Shown: positions 29,451 to 36,325 of the stretch, one piece after another
How the letters are laid out: every line of letters begins with the position of its first letter
Numbering within the stretch: the first letter of the stretch is position 1
Source of the DNA: Pseudomonadota bacterium
Lineage (GTDB): Bacteria > Pseudomonadota > Alphaproteobacteria > Rhizobiales > Devosiaceae
NCBI GenBank assembly: GCA_023433775.1
Contig: JAEYTY010000121.1
Span: forward strand, 1-37,561
Length of the DNA: 37,561 nt
Direction: 5' to 3'
Program-made: the position numbers and the translations under genes
Notes under the pieces: generated by a model
Databases searched by the model: none
The model's input: the letters and a program-made list of their open reading frames with translations, nothing else
What the model was told of the DNA's origin: nothing

Positions 29451-30863
29451 TTAAGCGACCGAGGCCAGATAGAGCACGTCGCGGGTGGAGCTTTGTTCCT
29501 GGGCTCCCCGCGACAGGCTCTCGAGAAATTCCACGGCCCAGTCGTTCACATTGTGCTTCTGAGCTGCTGCCATCAGGGCCTGCCAGCGGCTCTTCCGCTC
29601 TTCAAGGCTCATGTCCAGCGCCATGCGCAAGGCTTCCGCAGTCTCGTCGGTGTCAAACGGATTGACCAGCAGCGCTTCGGGAAAGATTTCCGCTGCGCCC
29701 GCAAATCGCGACAGCACCAGCACGCCGGGATTTTCCGGGTCCTGCGAGCCGACAAATTCGTGAGCCACAAGGTTCATGCCATCGCGAAGCGGGGTCACCA
29801 GCCCCACCCGCGCCAGCCGATAAAGTCCGGCAAGGCTGGGCTGGCCATAGGCCCGCTTCACATAGGTCAGCGGCTGCCAGTCCGGCTCGGCAAAATGTCC
29901 CATGACCCGCCCGCACATGGCGTCGAGCGTGTCGCTGGTTTCCTGATATTCCTTGATGCTGTCGCGCGAGGGTGGCGCCACCTGCAACAGATGCACATTG
30001 CGGCGCAGCCGCGCATTATTGGCCAGCAGCTTTTCATAGGCCTCGACGCGCTGCGGCAGGCCCTTGGAATAGTCCAGCCGGTCGACGCCAAGGATCAGCC
30101 GCTGCTCACCCATGGCGCGTTCCATGCGCTTGATCATCTTGGTGCCCGCAGGGCTCGTCGCCAGCTTGGCAAAGGCGTCCGGCTCCGAGCCGATGGGGAA
30201 GGCTTTGATCTCGGTGCGGCTGAAATCAATCGCTTGCACCTTCGCCCCGCCAAAGGTGGACGGCGCCTGATGCTCGGCAAATTCGGTAAAGGCGGCGACG
30301 TCGCGCTTGGCCTGCATACCCACCAGATCGTAGCGGGACAGGTCCCGCATCAGTTCCGCATGGTGCGGAATGGCATAGAGCGCATCCGTCGTGGGGAAGG
30401 GGATGTGGAGGTAAAATCCGATGCGGTTGCGCACGCCCAGATTGCGCAATTCCGAGGCCAGCGGGATCAGATGATAATCATGCACCCAAATCACATCGTC
30501 CGGCTTCAATAGCGGCTGCAAGGCGCGGGCAAACTGCGCATTCACCCGCCGATAGCCCTCATACCAATGGCTCTCGATGGTGGCGAGGTCGAGCCGGAGG
30601 TGAAAGCTCGGCCATAGAATGGAATTGGAAAAGCCCGCATAATAGGCGTGGTGATCATCCCGGGTCAGGTCGATATGGGCGATGTTGAGCCCGTCGACAT
30701 CTTCAAACCGGGCCTCTCGCGCAGGCTCTTCACTGAGCTTGCCGGACCAGCCAAACCAGAAGCCTTCATGCTCGCCCAAAACCTTGCGCAATGCCACGGC
30801 CAATCCGCCTGCCGCCGGCCCTTTACCGGGGGTGCGGTTGGATACGATGACAATGCGGCTCAT
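29451..30863 (-). CDS. otsA: Trehalose-6-phosphate synthase
   Basis: This 470-residue GT20 glycosyltransferase joins UDP-glucose and glucose-6-phosphate to trehalose-6-phosphate. The donor-site loop SNRTPGKGPAAGGLAVAL is at 8-25, WVHDYHLIPLA at 126-136 and GFYLHIPFP at 149-157. The catalytic R262 and K267 lie in GVDRLDYSKGLPQR, at the same numbers as E. coli OtsA, and the C-terminal donor-binding block is VGLVTPLRDGMNLVAHEFV. The length equals the family norm. The start ATG 30861-30863 follows GGAGACC, 20 bases downstream of the otsB stop, so otsB-otsA form an operon. Trehalose made here serves as osmolyte and stress protectant. Confidence 0.95.
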   Translation of the reverse strand: MSRIVIVSNRTPGKGPAAGGLAVALRKVLGEHEGFWFGWSGKLSEEPAREARFEDVDGLNIAHIDLTRDDHHAYYAGFSNSILWPSFHLRLDLATIESHWYEGYRRVNAQFARALQPLLKPDDVIWVHDYHLIPLASELRNLGVRNRIGFYLHIPFPTTDALYAIPHHAELMRDLSRYDLVGMQAKRDVAAFTEFAEHQAPSTFGGAKVQAIDFSRTEIKAFPIGSEPDAFAKLATSPAGTKMIKRMERAMGEQRLILGVDRLDYSKGLPQRVEAYEKLLANNARLRRNVHLLQVAPPSRDSIKEYQETSDTLDAMCGRVMGHFAEPDWQPLTYVKRAYGQPSLAGLYRLARVGLVTPLRDGMNLVAHEFVGSQDPENPGVLVLSRFAGAAEIFPEALLVNPFDTDETAEALRMALDMSLEERKSRWQALMAAAQKHNVNDWAVEFLESLSRGAQEQSSTRDVLYLASVA

Positions 30864-30883
30864 GGGTTGGGTCTCCTGTCGTT

Positions 30884-31690
30884 TCAGGCTGCGGTCGTGT
30901 CGGCGAGAATGGGTGTGTTCACGGGGCCGTGCCGGGCGAAGTCGCCCAGGCCCTGGATCAGCGAAAGCACGGAATCAACATCGGCGATGCGCATCCGGGC
31001 TGCCGTTTCCCCGGCGCCCAGCTTGATGCCGATGCCGCCCAGTTCCTGCGCGGCCACAAAGGCGTCTTCATCCGTGCGGTCGTCGCCGATGAAGATCGGT
31101 GTGCGGCCAAGGAACGGCTCTTCCTTCATGAAAGCGCGCAGTGCTGCACCCTTGTCGATGCCGACCGGGCGCGCTTCGAGAACCATCTTGCCGGGAACCA
31201 GCGTGAAATCCGGGTGGTCCCTGAGCACGTCTTCCATGGCCATGCGGCAGGCGCCTTCGAGCTCCGGCAGCTGGCGAAAATGCAGGGCCACCGCGCCTTC
31301 CTTGGTCTCGACCAGCAGTTCGGGATGGGACTGCGAAAGCGGTGCGATTGCCTTGGCAATTTCCTCGGCGCCGGCAAGCAGGGCCGGGTCAATATCTTCC
31401 AGTGTGCCATCGGCCCGGCGGCGCTGCGCACCATGGGCGCCCGCAATCGGCAATTGCAGGGGCGCGAGGAACCGGTCGATGTCATTGATCTCGCGGCCGG
31501 TGATCACCGCAAAGGCATGGTCGAACTGGCGCGAGGCGCGGTCCAGCCGGCCGGTCAGGCCATCGGGCACTGAAATCGCATCGGGCGTATCGGCGATCTC
31601 AACGAGCGTGCCGTCAAAATCGGTAAAGACGGCCAGCAGGGGGCCGGTATCACCGGTGCGGGGGCCGTTGAAATTATGCGCTTCAGACAT
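30884..31690 (-). CDS. otsB: Trehalose-6-phosphate phosphatase
   Basis: This 268-residue HAD-superfamily phosphatase removes phosphate from trehalose-6-phosphate. Motif I DFDGTLVE is at 24-31 (nucleophile D24, acid/base D26), motif II ITGR at 63-66, the cap domain in the middle (RPVGIDKGAALRAFM, with the conserved Lys at about 180) and motif IV GDDRTDEDAF at 202-211. I chose ATG 31688-31690 (MSEAHNFNGP) with AAGG eight bases upstream; starts at 31714 and just after it give an extension (MMQPQGTA) without a ribosome site. First gene of otsBA. Confidence 0.93.
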   Translation of the reverse strand: MSEAHNFNGPRTGDTGPLLAVFTDFDGTLVEIADTPDAISVPDGLTGRLDRASRQFDHAFAVITGREINDIDRFLAPLQLPIAGAHGAQRRRADGTLEDIDPALLAGAEEIAKAIAPLSQSHPELLVETKEGAVALHFRQLPELEGACRMAMEDVLRDHPDFTLVPGKMVLEARPVGIDKGAALRAFMKEEPFLGRTPIFIGDDRTDEDAFVAAQELGGIGIKLGAGETAARMRIADVDSVLSLIQGLGDFARHGPVNTPILADTTAA

Positions 31691-31709
31691 GGCTGTGCCT
31701 TGGGGTTGC

Positions 31710-31725
31710 ATCACTGGTCGGTGAT
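31710..31725. promoter_or_regulatory. Inverted repeat upstream of otsBA
   Basis: ATCAC-TGGTCG-GTGAT is a 5+6+5 inverted repeat 20 bases before the otsB start. It could be a repressor site or a leader hairpin for the trehalose synthesis operon. No promoter elements are clear around it. Confidence 0.3.
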
Positions 31726-31917
31726 AGCAACGTCGCTGGGGCCAAAAGGTTCGCTCTTCATGGCAGCCATGCGCTCAGCGGCCTTGATGAACGGCAGATA
31801 AACGCGTCATTCGCGCCCAGTTCAACCGGACCGGATTAGTTCTGATTCATGCTGGTGAAAACAACAAGCGGCGTCGCAAGCCAGCAACAGCGTCAATCCA
31901 GGCGGGGAGCCAGGTCC

Positions 31918-32037
31918 ATGTCTCAGCTATTTCTCACGGCACTCTTCGCCCTGTCCCTGAGCGTTCTCGCCTTCGCCGCATCCTTTGCCGAAGCGCCACG
32001 CAGCCAGTTCGTGCCGACGCTCTCTCAGGCGGAATAG
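31918..32037 (+). CDS. Possible small secreted or membrane peptide
   Basis: A 39-residue open frame from ATG 31918 with GGGGAG ten bases upstream: a hydrophobic segment (LFLTALFALSLSVLAFAASFA) followed by a short polar tail ending in AE. It resembles a signal peptide with almost nothing after it, or a single-span small membrane protein. A longer in-frame start at 31849 adds 23 mainly basic and polar residues. It ends three bases before the convergent deaminase gene. I do not recognise it; reality as a gene is uncertain. Confidence 0.35.
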   Translation: MSQLFLTALFALSLSVLAFAASFAEAPRSQFVPTLSQAE

Positions 32038-32040
32038 CCC

Positions 32041-32664
32041 TCAGGCGAGCGGTATGCCCTTGTTGCCCTTGCTGGACTGATAGTTGTCGGACAGACCGGC
32101 ATAAATGGCGTTGAATTCATCGAGCCTCGCCGTCAACGCCTCCCGGTGATCCCGGTCCAGGCCGGCAATCATCGCCTGCAGCCCATGGCTGGTCCAGAAT
32201 TCGTTGCGCCGATTATAGAGCGGCCGGTGGGGTGACACAGTCCCGCTCTCCGGGTCCGGCACAGCATAAACCGCCTGCAGGATCTGGATGTCATAGGGAA
32301 TGGCAAAGCTGTCGCGGCTGTTCTCGTGGCTGAACAGATAATAGAAATTATCGAAGCCCGACCAGGTGATGCCCGAAAGGCAGAGCGAACAGGGTTCATG
32401 AGTCGCCAGGAACAGGCAGTCTTTCACGTCGGGACGCTGGTCGGCCGGGATTTCGAAAAAGCGCTTGATGGCGTGCATTTCTCCATGCCAGAGCGGGTTC
32501 TCGATCTCGTTATTGGTCTCGGCCACCACCACGGACATGTCCGATTTACGGATGATCGCCGCGCCGAACAGCTTGTTGCCCCGCGCCACGCCCTTGGCCG
32601 TCACCGGCACAATGTCATGCTCGATGATGTCAAGCAGGCGTGAGATGAGATCGGCAGTGTCCAT
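32041..32664 (-). CDS. Nucleoside/cytidine deaminase superfamily protein
   Basis: This 207-residue zinc-dependent deaminase has the metal and catalytic motif WHGEMHAI (H60, E62) and the paired cysteines PCSLC (C92, C95) in the usual order HxE...PCxxC. It is longer than TadA or guanine deaminase, with about 100 residues after the zinc motif (including RNEFWTSHGLQAMIAGL). It lies near purine-catabolism genes, so a nucleobase or nucleoside substrate such as guanine or adenosine is possible but unproven. The start ATG follows GGAGAGCATA. It is separated from the next gene upstream by 55 bases. Confidence 0.8.
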   Translation of the reverse strand: MDTADLISRLLDIIEHDIVPVTAKGVARGNKLFGAAIIRKSDMSVVVAETNNEIENPLWHGEMHAIKRFFEIPADQRPDVKDCLFLATHEPCSLCLSGITWSGFDNFYYLFSHENSRDSFAIPYDIQILQAVYAVPDPESGTVSPHRPLYNRRNEFWTSHGLQAMIAGLDRDHREALTARLDEFNAIYAGLSDNYQSSKGNKGIPLA

Positions 32665-32719
32665 TATGCTCTCCAGGTTCGGACACCAGCCTAGCCAGAG
32701 TGCCTCACCTTGGAAAGCG

Positions 32720-33496
32720 TCACTTGGCGCGCATCAGCTCTGCCAATTGCTTCCCTTTGGGGTCGACCAGTGTCAGCCGGTCACCGCTGAGTTCATAACC
32801 TGCTGTGGCGCTCAGCGCTGAGAAGAACGCCGCTTCCTGCGCCATGATTGCCGGCGGGCACGCCATCCGCGTTCCGGCAATGGGCCCAAAGGCCAGCGGC
32901 GGCTCCTCAAAGCTCGCCTCGGTAAAATAGCTGTTGCAGCTCCCATTGCCGCCAGCGCGATGGTCGGCAGCGATGGAGAGCGTAGGCTTGGTCAGCGGCA
33001 GGACGGGCTTGCCGCCAAGGCTGGTCACGTTCCAGACAACCTCCAGTAAGGGATTGGGGGCTTCGACCGGAGGCAAAATCTGTTCAGCGGGGTCATGCGG
33101 GGGAGGCGGCGAGAATTGCACCGGGATCACCAGCCCTGACGACGATTCCGGATCGACGGCCAGTGGCTGGCCATTGGTGAAAATCACATGACCTGCCGAC
33201 CAGATTTCGGCCACGAGGCCATATCGGCGGTCCGGCGCGAGAACAGTGCTGCGCACATTGAGGGTAAATTGGACGGGCGAACTTGCCTTCCCGCCCAGCG
33301 CCGCCTGGGCACCTGCGATGCGTTTCTGGTCCGCCAGATTGACCAGCGTTACCACCAGCGATGCGTCGGCGGGTAGCGCCATTCGCTCGCGATAGGTAAC
33401 GAGGCCCTTGAACGTCACGTCGTCGGCGCGGGCAAGACCGCCCAGGGTCAGCGTGATCAGCAGTGCCAGAACTGCACCTTTGAGGGTCTGCAACAT
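32720..33496 (-). CDS. YbaY-like plus META (HslJ-like) domain envelope protein
   Basis: This 258-residue exported protein starts best at ATG 33494-33496 (MLQTLKGAV), six bases after GGGAG; the ATG two codons earlier touches the ribosome site. It has a signal peptide (cut near ARA-D). The first half (about 25-130: FKGLVTYRERMALPADASLVVTLVNLAD..., YGLVAEIWSAG, FTNGQPLAV) fits the YbaY/DUF-type beta-sandwich. A Pro-rich linker (SPPPPHDPAEQILPPVEAPNP) leads to a META domain (about 150-255) with the hallmark GGNGSCNSYF and FGPIAGTRMACPPAIMAQEAAFFSAL. META proteins such as HslJ are envelope or stress-related; no enzyme role is known. No lipobox is seen. Confidence 0.82.
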   Translation of the reverse strand: MLQTLKGAVLALLITLTLGGLARADDVTFKGLVTYRERMALPADASLVVTLVNLADQKRIAGAQAALGGKASSPVQFTLNVRSTVLAPDRRYGLVAEIWSAGHVIFTNGQPLAVDPESSSGLVIPVQFSPPPPHDPAEQILPPVEAPNPLLEVVWNVTSLGGKPVLPLTKPTLSIAADHRAGGNGSCNSYFTEASFEEPPLAFGPIAGTRMACPPAIMAQEAAFFSALSATAGYELSGDRLTLVDPKGKQLAELMRAK

Positions 33497-33547
33497 CGTC
33501 ATCTCCCATTCGCCGACACGGAACGGTGCGATTGCGGGTTCCGTTGC

Positions 33548-34042
33548 CTACGGCTTCACAGTCCAGGGCGTCTCGAAATGGTGTTCTTCCAGGTTATTGC
33601 CCTCGCCACCACGATCAACCACAAGGAAATCGGCCTGCTGCTCCAGCGGGGTCAACACACCATGCCATGTGTTCATGGCAATATTCACCCCCTGACCGGG
33701 GGCAGGGCGGAAGGCGCGGGGTGTCTCGGGCACGCCCGAATTGTCAGGCGCCACGATCACCAGCCAGGGGCTGTCGGCCAACGGGTAAAAAGCCTGGCTT
33801 CCCAGCGGATGCCGCTCCACCATCTTGAGCGCAAGGGGCAGCTGATAAGGCTGCCCGCGAAAGATCGAGATCAACGGGCGCGCATGGACGCCACCCAATT
33901 CCACCCGCGCCAGATCATGGTAGCGCTCCGTCATTCCACTATTGATGGGATAATGCTGCGCACCCTCCAGAGAAATCACCTGGCCAAACGGCGCAAACGC
34001 TTCTGCCGTCAGCGGTTCGATGATGATGTCGCGGCTCGCCAT
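33548..34042 (-). CDS. allA: Ureidoglycolate lyase
   Basis: This 164-residue AllA-fold protein splits ureidoglycolate into glyoxylate and urea, a late step of allantoin breakdown. Family blocks seen are IIEPLTAEAFAPFGQVI at 6-22, YHDLARVEL, ISIFRGQP, VERHPLGSQAFYPL (88-99) and the C-terminal NIAMNTWHGVLTPL, where the WHG motif is conserved. The length is normal. It starts three bases after the allE stop, so the two genes are cotranscribed. Confidence 0.9.
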   Translation of the reverse strand: MASRDIIIEPLTAEAFAPFGQVISLEGAQHYPINSGMTERYHDLARVELGGVHARPLISIFRGQPYQLPLALKMVERHPLGSQAFYPLADSPWLVIVAPDNSGVPETPRAFRPAPGQGVNIAMNTWHGVLTPLEQQADFLVVDRGGEGNNLEEHHFETPWTVKP

Positions 34043-34045
34043 GGC

Positions 34046-34864
34046 TCAGAACGCCAGTTTGGCGTGGCGGTTGACGTCCTTGTAGAGCAGATAGCGGAAC
34101 CGCTCCGGGCCCGCGTAGCAGGCTTGCGGGCAGAAGGCACGCAGCCACATGAAGTCGCCCGCCTCCACCTCGACCCAGTCGCGGTTGAGCCGATAGACCG
34201 CCTTTCCCTCCAGCACATAGAGCCCGTGCTCCATGACATGGGTTTCCTCGAAAGGAATGACGGCGCCCGGCTCCAGTGTCACGATATTGACGTGCATATC
34301 GTGACGCAGGTCAGTCGGCTCCACGAAGCGCGTGGTGCCCCAGGTGTTGTTCGTAGCCGGCATCCAGCGGATGGGCTCATCCTGCTCATTGGCGACAAAG
34401 GAGGGGGGCGCTTCGATGCCCTCGGCCACCTCATAACGCTTGCGGATCCAGTGGAAACGGGCGGGCGCGGTGGATTTGTTGACCAGGCTCCATGTGCTGC
34501 CCGGCGGCAAGAAGGCGTAGCCGCCCTCCTTGAGCAAATGCGTCTTGCCTTCAAGGGTCAGCGTTACCCGCCCCCCGACCACAAACAGTACACCCTCGGC
34601 CTCCGGGTTCGGCTCTGGCCGTTCGCTACCGCCGCCAGGAAACACTTCAACGATATATTGTGAGAAGGTTTCGGCAAATCCACTCAGTGGCCTCGCAATG
34701 ATCCAGGCGCGGCTATCGCGCCAATGAGGCAGGTAGGAGGTTACGATGTCCCTCATCACGCCCGAAGGGATCAGCGCATAGGCCTCGGTGAACACCGCGC
34801 GACCAGTATGCAGGGACATCTGGCTGGGCAGGCCGGCGGGCGGGGAAGCATAGGTGGAGGCCAT
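34046..34864 (-). CDS. allE: (S)-ureidoglycine aminohydrolase (bicupin)
   Basis: This 272-residue bicupin converts ureidoglycine to ureidoglycolate and ammonia (AllE/YlbA, UGHY). I chose ATG 34862-34864 (MASTYASPP). The first cupin is around 60-130 (EGVLFVVGGRVTLTLEGKTHLLKEGGYAFLPPGSTW). The second, metal-binding cupin is around 180-250 (HDMHVNIVTLEPGAVIPFEETHVMEHGLYVLEGKAVY, with E-x-H-x3-E-H ligand pattern, then GDFMWLRAFCPQACYAG). Together with allA and PuuE-UraD it completes an oxidative purine route from uric acid derivatives to glyoxylate. The ArsR gene lies upstream on the same strand, 123 bases away, so allE probably has its own promoter in that gap. Confidence 0.9.
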   Translation of the reverse strand: MASTYASPPAGLPSQMSLHTGRAVFTEAYALIPSGVMRDIVTSYLPHWRDSRAWIIARPLSGFAETFSQYIVEVFPGGGSERPEPNPEAEGVLFVVGGRVTLTLEGKTHLLKEGGYAFLPPGSTWSLVNKSTAPARFHWIRKRYEVAEGIEAPPSFVANEQDEPIRWMPATNNTWGTTRFVEPTDLRHDMHVNIVTLEPGAVIPFEETHVMEHGLYVLEGKAVYRLNRDWVEVEAGDFMWLRAFCPQACYAGPERFRYLLYKDVNRHAKLAF

Positions 34865-34987
34865 TGGCTCGCAATCGAAACTTGGGCGGCAACACATGAC
34901 CGCCTACCAGTTTCTAGCGGATAGCCGCGAGGTTTGGCTAGACGGGGCAATGCAGGGTCAAAGGATATGGCCTCCGCCTCGCTGTGA

Positions 34988-35320
34988 TCAGCTCACCGGT
35001 TCTTCCACGTCCCTTTTCAGGCGGCTGAGCATCGCTGCCGCATAAGCCGCGTAGGGGCCGATCCAGCGTTCATGAATGGCATGGACAGGCAGGGCGTCCA
35101 GGTGGTTCCAGCGTTCGCGTCCACGTTTCTCGGCGATCACCAGCCCGGCCTCTTCAAGCACATTGAGATGCTGCATAACCGTGCAACGGTCCAGGCCGGG
35201 CATCAGGTCGCAGAGCATTCCGGTGGTGCGTGGTTCGCTCTTGAGGAAATCCAAAATCTGCCGTCGCGCACGGTGTCCCAGCGCCTTGAAAATACGGTCA
35301 TCGTCGTCGTCATTTGACAT
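34988..35320 (-). CDS. ArsR-family transcriptional regulator
   Basis: This 110-residue winged helix repressor shows RIFKALGHRARRQILDFLKSEPRTTGMLCDLMPGLDRCTVMQHLNVLEEAGLVIAEKRGRERWNHLD, the standard ArsR fold, without the metal-binding ELCVCDL box of arsenic sensors. The short Asp-rich start (SNDDDDD) is unusual. It is divergent from two SRPBCC genes, a common partnership. A perfect palindrome overlaps its start codon and there is no ribosome site, suggesting a leaderless mRNA. It probably represses both directions; the inducer is unknown. Confidence 0.9.
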   Translation of the reverse strand: MSNDDDDDRIFKALGHRARRQILDFLKSEPRTTGMLCDLMPGLDRCTVMQHLNVLEEAGLVIAEKRGRERWNHLDALPVHAIHERWIGPYAAYAAAMLSRLKRDVEEPVS

Positions 35321-35356
35321 GTTATATTTTTATAACATAATGTGAGCAACGTCAAG
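35314..35356. promoter_or_regulatory. Divergent promoters with ArsR operator
   Basis: The perfect palindrome ATGTTATA-TTTT-TATAACAT (35319-35338) fills the spacer of a strong plus-strand promoter: TTGACA (35314-35319) and CATAAT (35336-35341), 16 bases apart. On the minus strand TTGACG (35356-35351) faces arsR with TATAAA/TAAAAA inside the same palindrome. One bound dimer would block both promoters. Confidence 0.78.
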
Positions 35357-35372
35357 TTTAGGGAGAGCAGCA

Positions 35373-35879
35373 ATGGTGGAAGTGGTGTCGAAAGACCTGG
35401 AACTCGCATTCCGTGTGTCTGGGCGGATCAGCAAGCCGGTGCACGATGTGTTTGAGGCTGTTGCGGACCCCAAGCAGCTTTCGGGCTATTTCACTACGGG
35501 TGGTGCCAAGGGGCGGCTCGAAACCGGCGCGACCGTGACATGGGATTTTCACGACTTTCCGGGCGCCTTCCCGGTGACGGTCGTCGAAGTGGTTCAGGAC
35601 AAAAAGATTGTACTGCGCTGGGAGGCGAGCGAGCCAACCGAGCCGAGCACGACGGGCGAGACGCCGAGCAGCGAGGGGTATGACACCACGGTCGTCATGG
35701 AATTCAGTCCGCTCGAAGACAACCGCACGCTGGTGACGATTTCCGAAAGCGGTTGGCGCCGCACCCCGGGCGGGCTCAAATCATCCTATGGCAATTGCGA
35801 AGGCTGGACCGGAATGCTTTGCGCCATGAAGGTCTATGTCGAACACGGCATCAACCTGCGCGAAGGTTTTTATAAATGA
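35373..35879 (+). CDS. SRPBCC domain protein (AHSA1-like), first of pair
   Basis: This 168-residue protein of the START/SRPBCC (AHSA1, PF08327) group starts at ATG 35373 behind GGGAGAGC. Typical parts are FRVSGRISKPVHDVFEAVADPKQLSGYF at 13-40, TVTWDFHDFPGAFPVTVVEVVQDKKIVLRWE (beta-sheet core) and the C-terminal helix GWTGMLCAMKVYVEHGINL. Such proteins have a hydrophobic ligand pocket; next to an ArsR regulator they are frequent in bacteria but their role is poorly known. The stop overlaps the next start by four bases (ATGA). Confidence 0.85.
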   Translation: MVEVVSKDLELAFRVSGRISKPVHDVFEAVADPKQLSGYFTTGGAKGRLETGATVTWDFHDFPGAFPVTVVEVVQDKKIVLRWEASEPTEPSTTGETPSSEGYDTTVVMEFSPLEDNRTLVTISESGWRRTPGGLKSSYGNCEGWTGMLCAMKVYVEHGINLREGFYK

Positions 35880-36325
35880 CCGAAAATGTGACCGCCTTTG
35901 CCCGGCATCAATTTGCCAAGCTAAGTGCGGAGCAGGCGTATGATGCCTGGGTCGATCCCGCGACTGTCCGCCTTTGGATGGAACACCATTTGAAGCAGAG
36001 CGACACTGCCGCCGACGTCACGCGCATCGAAATCAATCCCTCACTGGGCGGGCGCTTTCTGTTCGCCGATACGCGAGAGGGCTCGGAATGCTGGGGATAT
36101 TATCGAGCCCTTGAAAGACCACGCCGGATTGCCTTCACGTGGTTTGTCAGCCCCGAAGAGGAGGCAGAGGACAATTCGCTTGTCACCATCGATATTGCCC
36201 CACTGGGCAAGGGGTGCGCGGTCACCATCGGTCACGAGATGAGCGCGGAATGGGCCGACTATGTCGACCAAACCGCAAAAGCCTGGGCATCAATGCTTGA
36301 GGCGATTGAAGGCGCGCTTGGTTAG
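35876..36325 (+). CDS. SRPBCC domain protein (AHSA1-like), second of pair
   Basis: This 149-residue protein shares the AHSA1 fold with its upstream neighbour: FARHQFAKLSAEQAYDAWVDPATVRLWMEHHL at the start, SLGGRFLFADTREG, RIAFTWFVSPEEE and the C-terminal helix YVDQTAKAWASMLEAIEGAL. It is translationally coupled to the first gene, so the two may act together. Its TAG stop overlaps the TAA stop of the convergent puuE-uraD gene by two bases, with no terminator between. Confidence 0.85.
   Translation: MTENVTAFARHQFAKLSAEQAYDAWVDPATVRLWMEHHLKQSDTAADVTRIEINPSLGGRFLFADTREGSECWGYYRALERPRRIAFTWFVSPEEEAEDNSLVTIDIAPLGKGCAVTIGHEMSAEWADYVDQTAKAWASMLEAIEGALG

Noticed and set aside
29231..29665. Open frames across 29160-29660 on the plus strand as a small protein gene
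   Set aside because: They enter the otsA gene antisense or end at the terminator-like hairpin, have no good ribosome site and no recognisable sequence.
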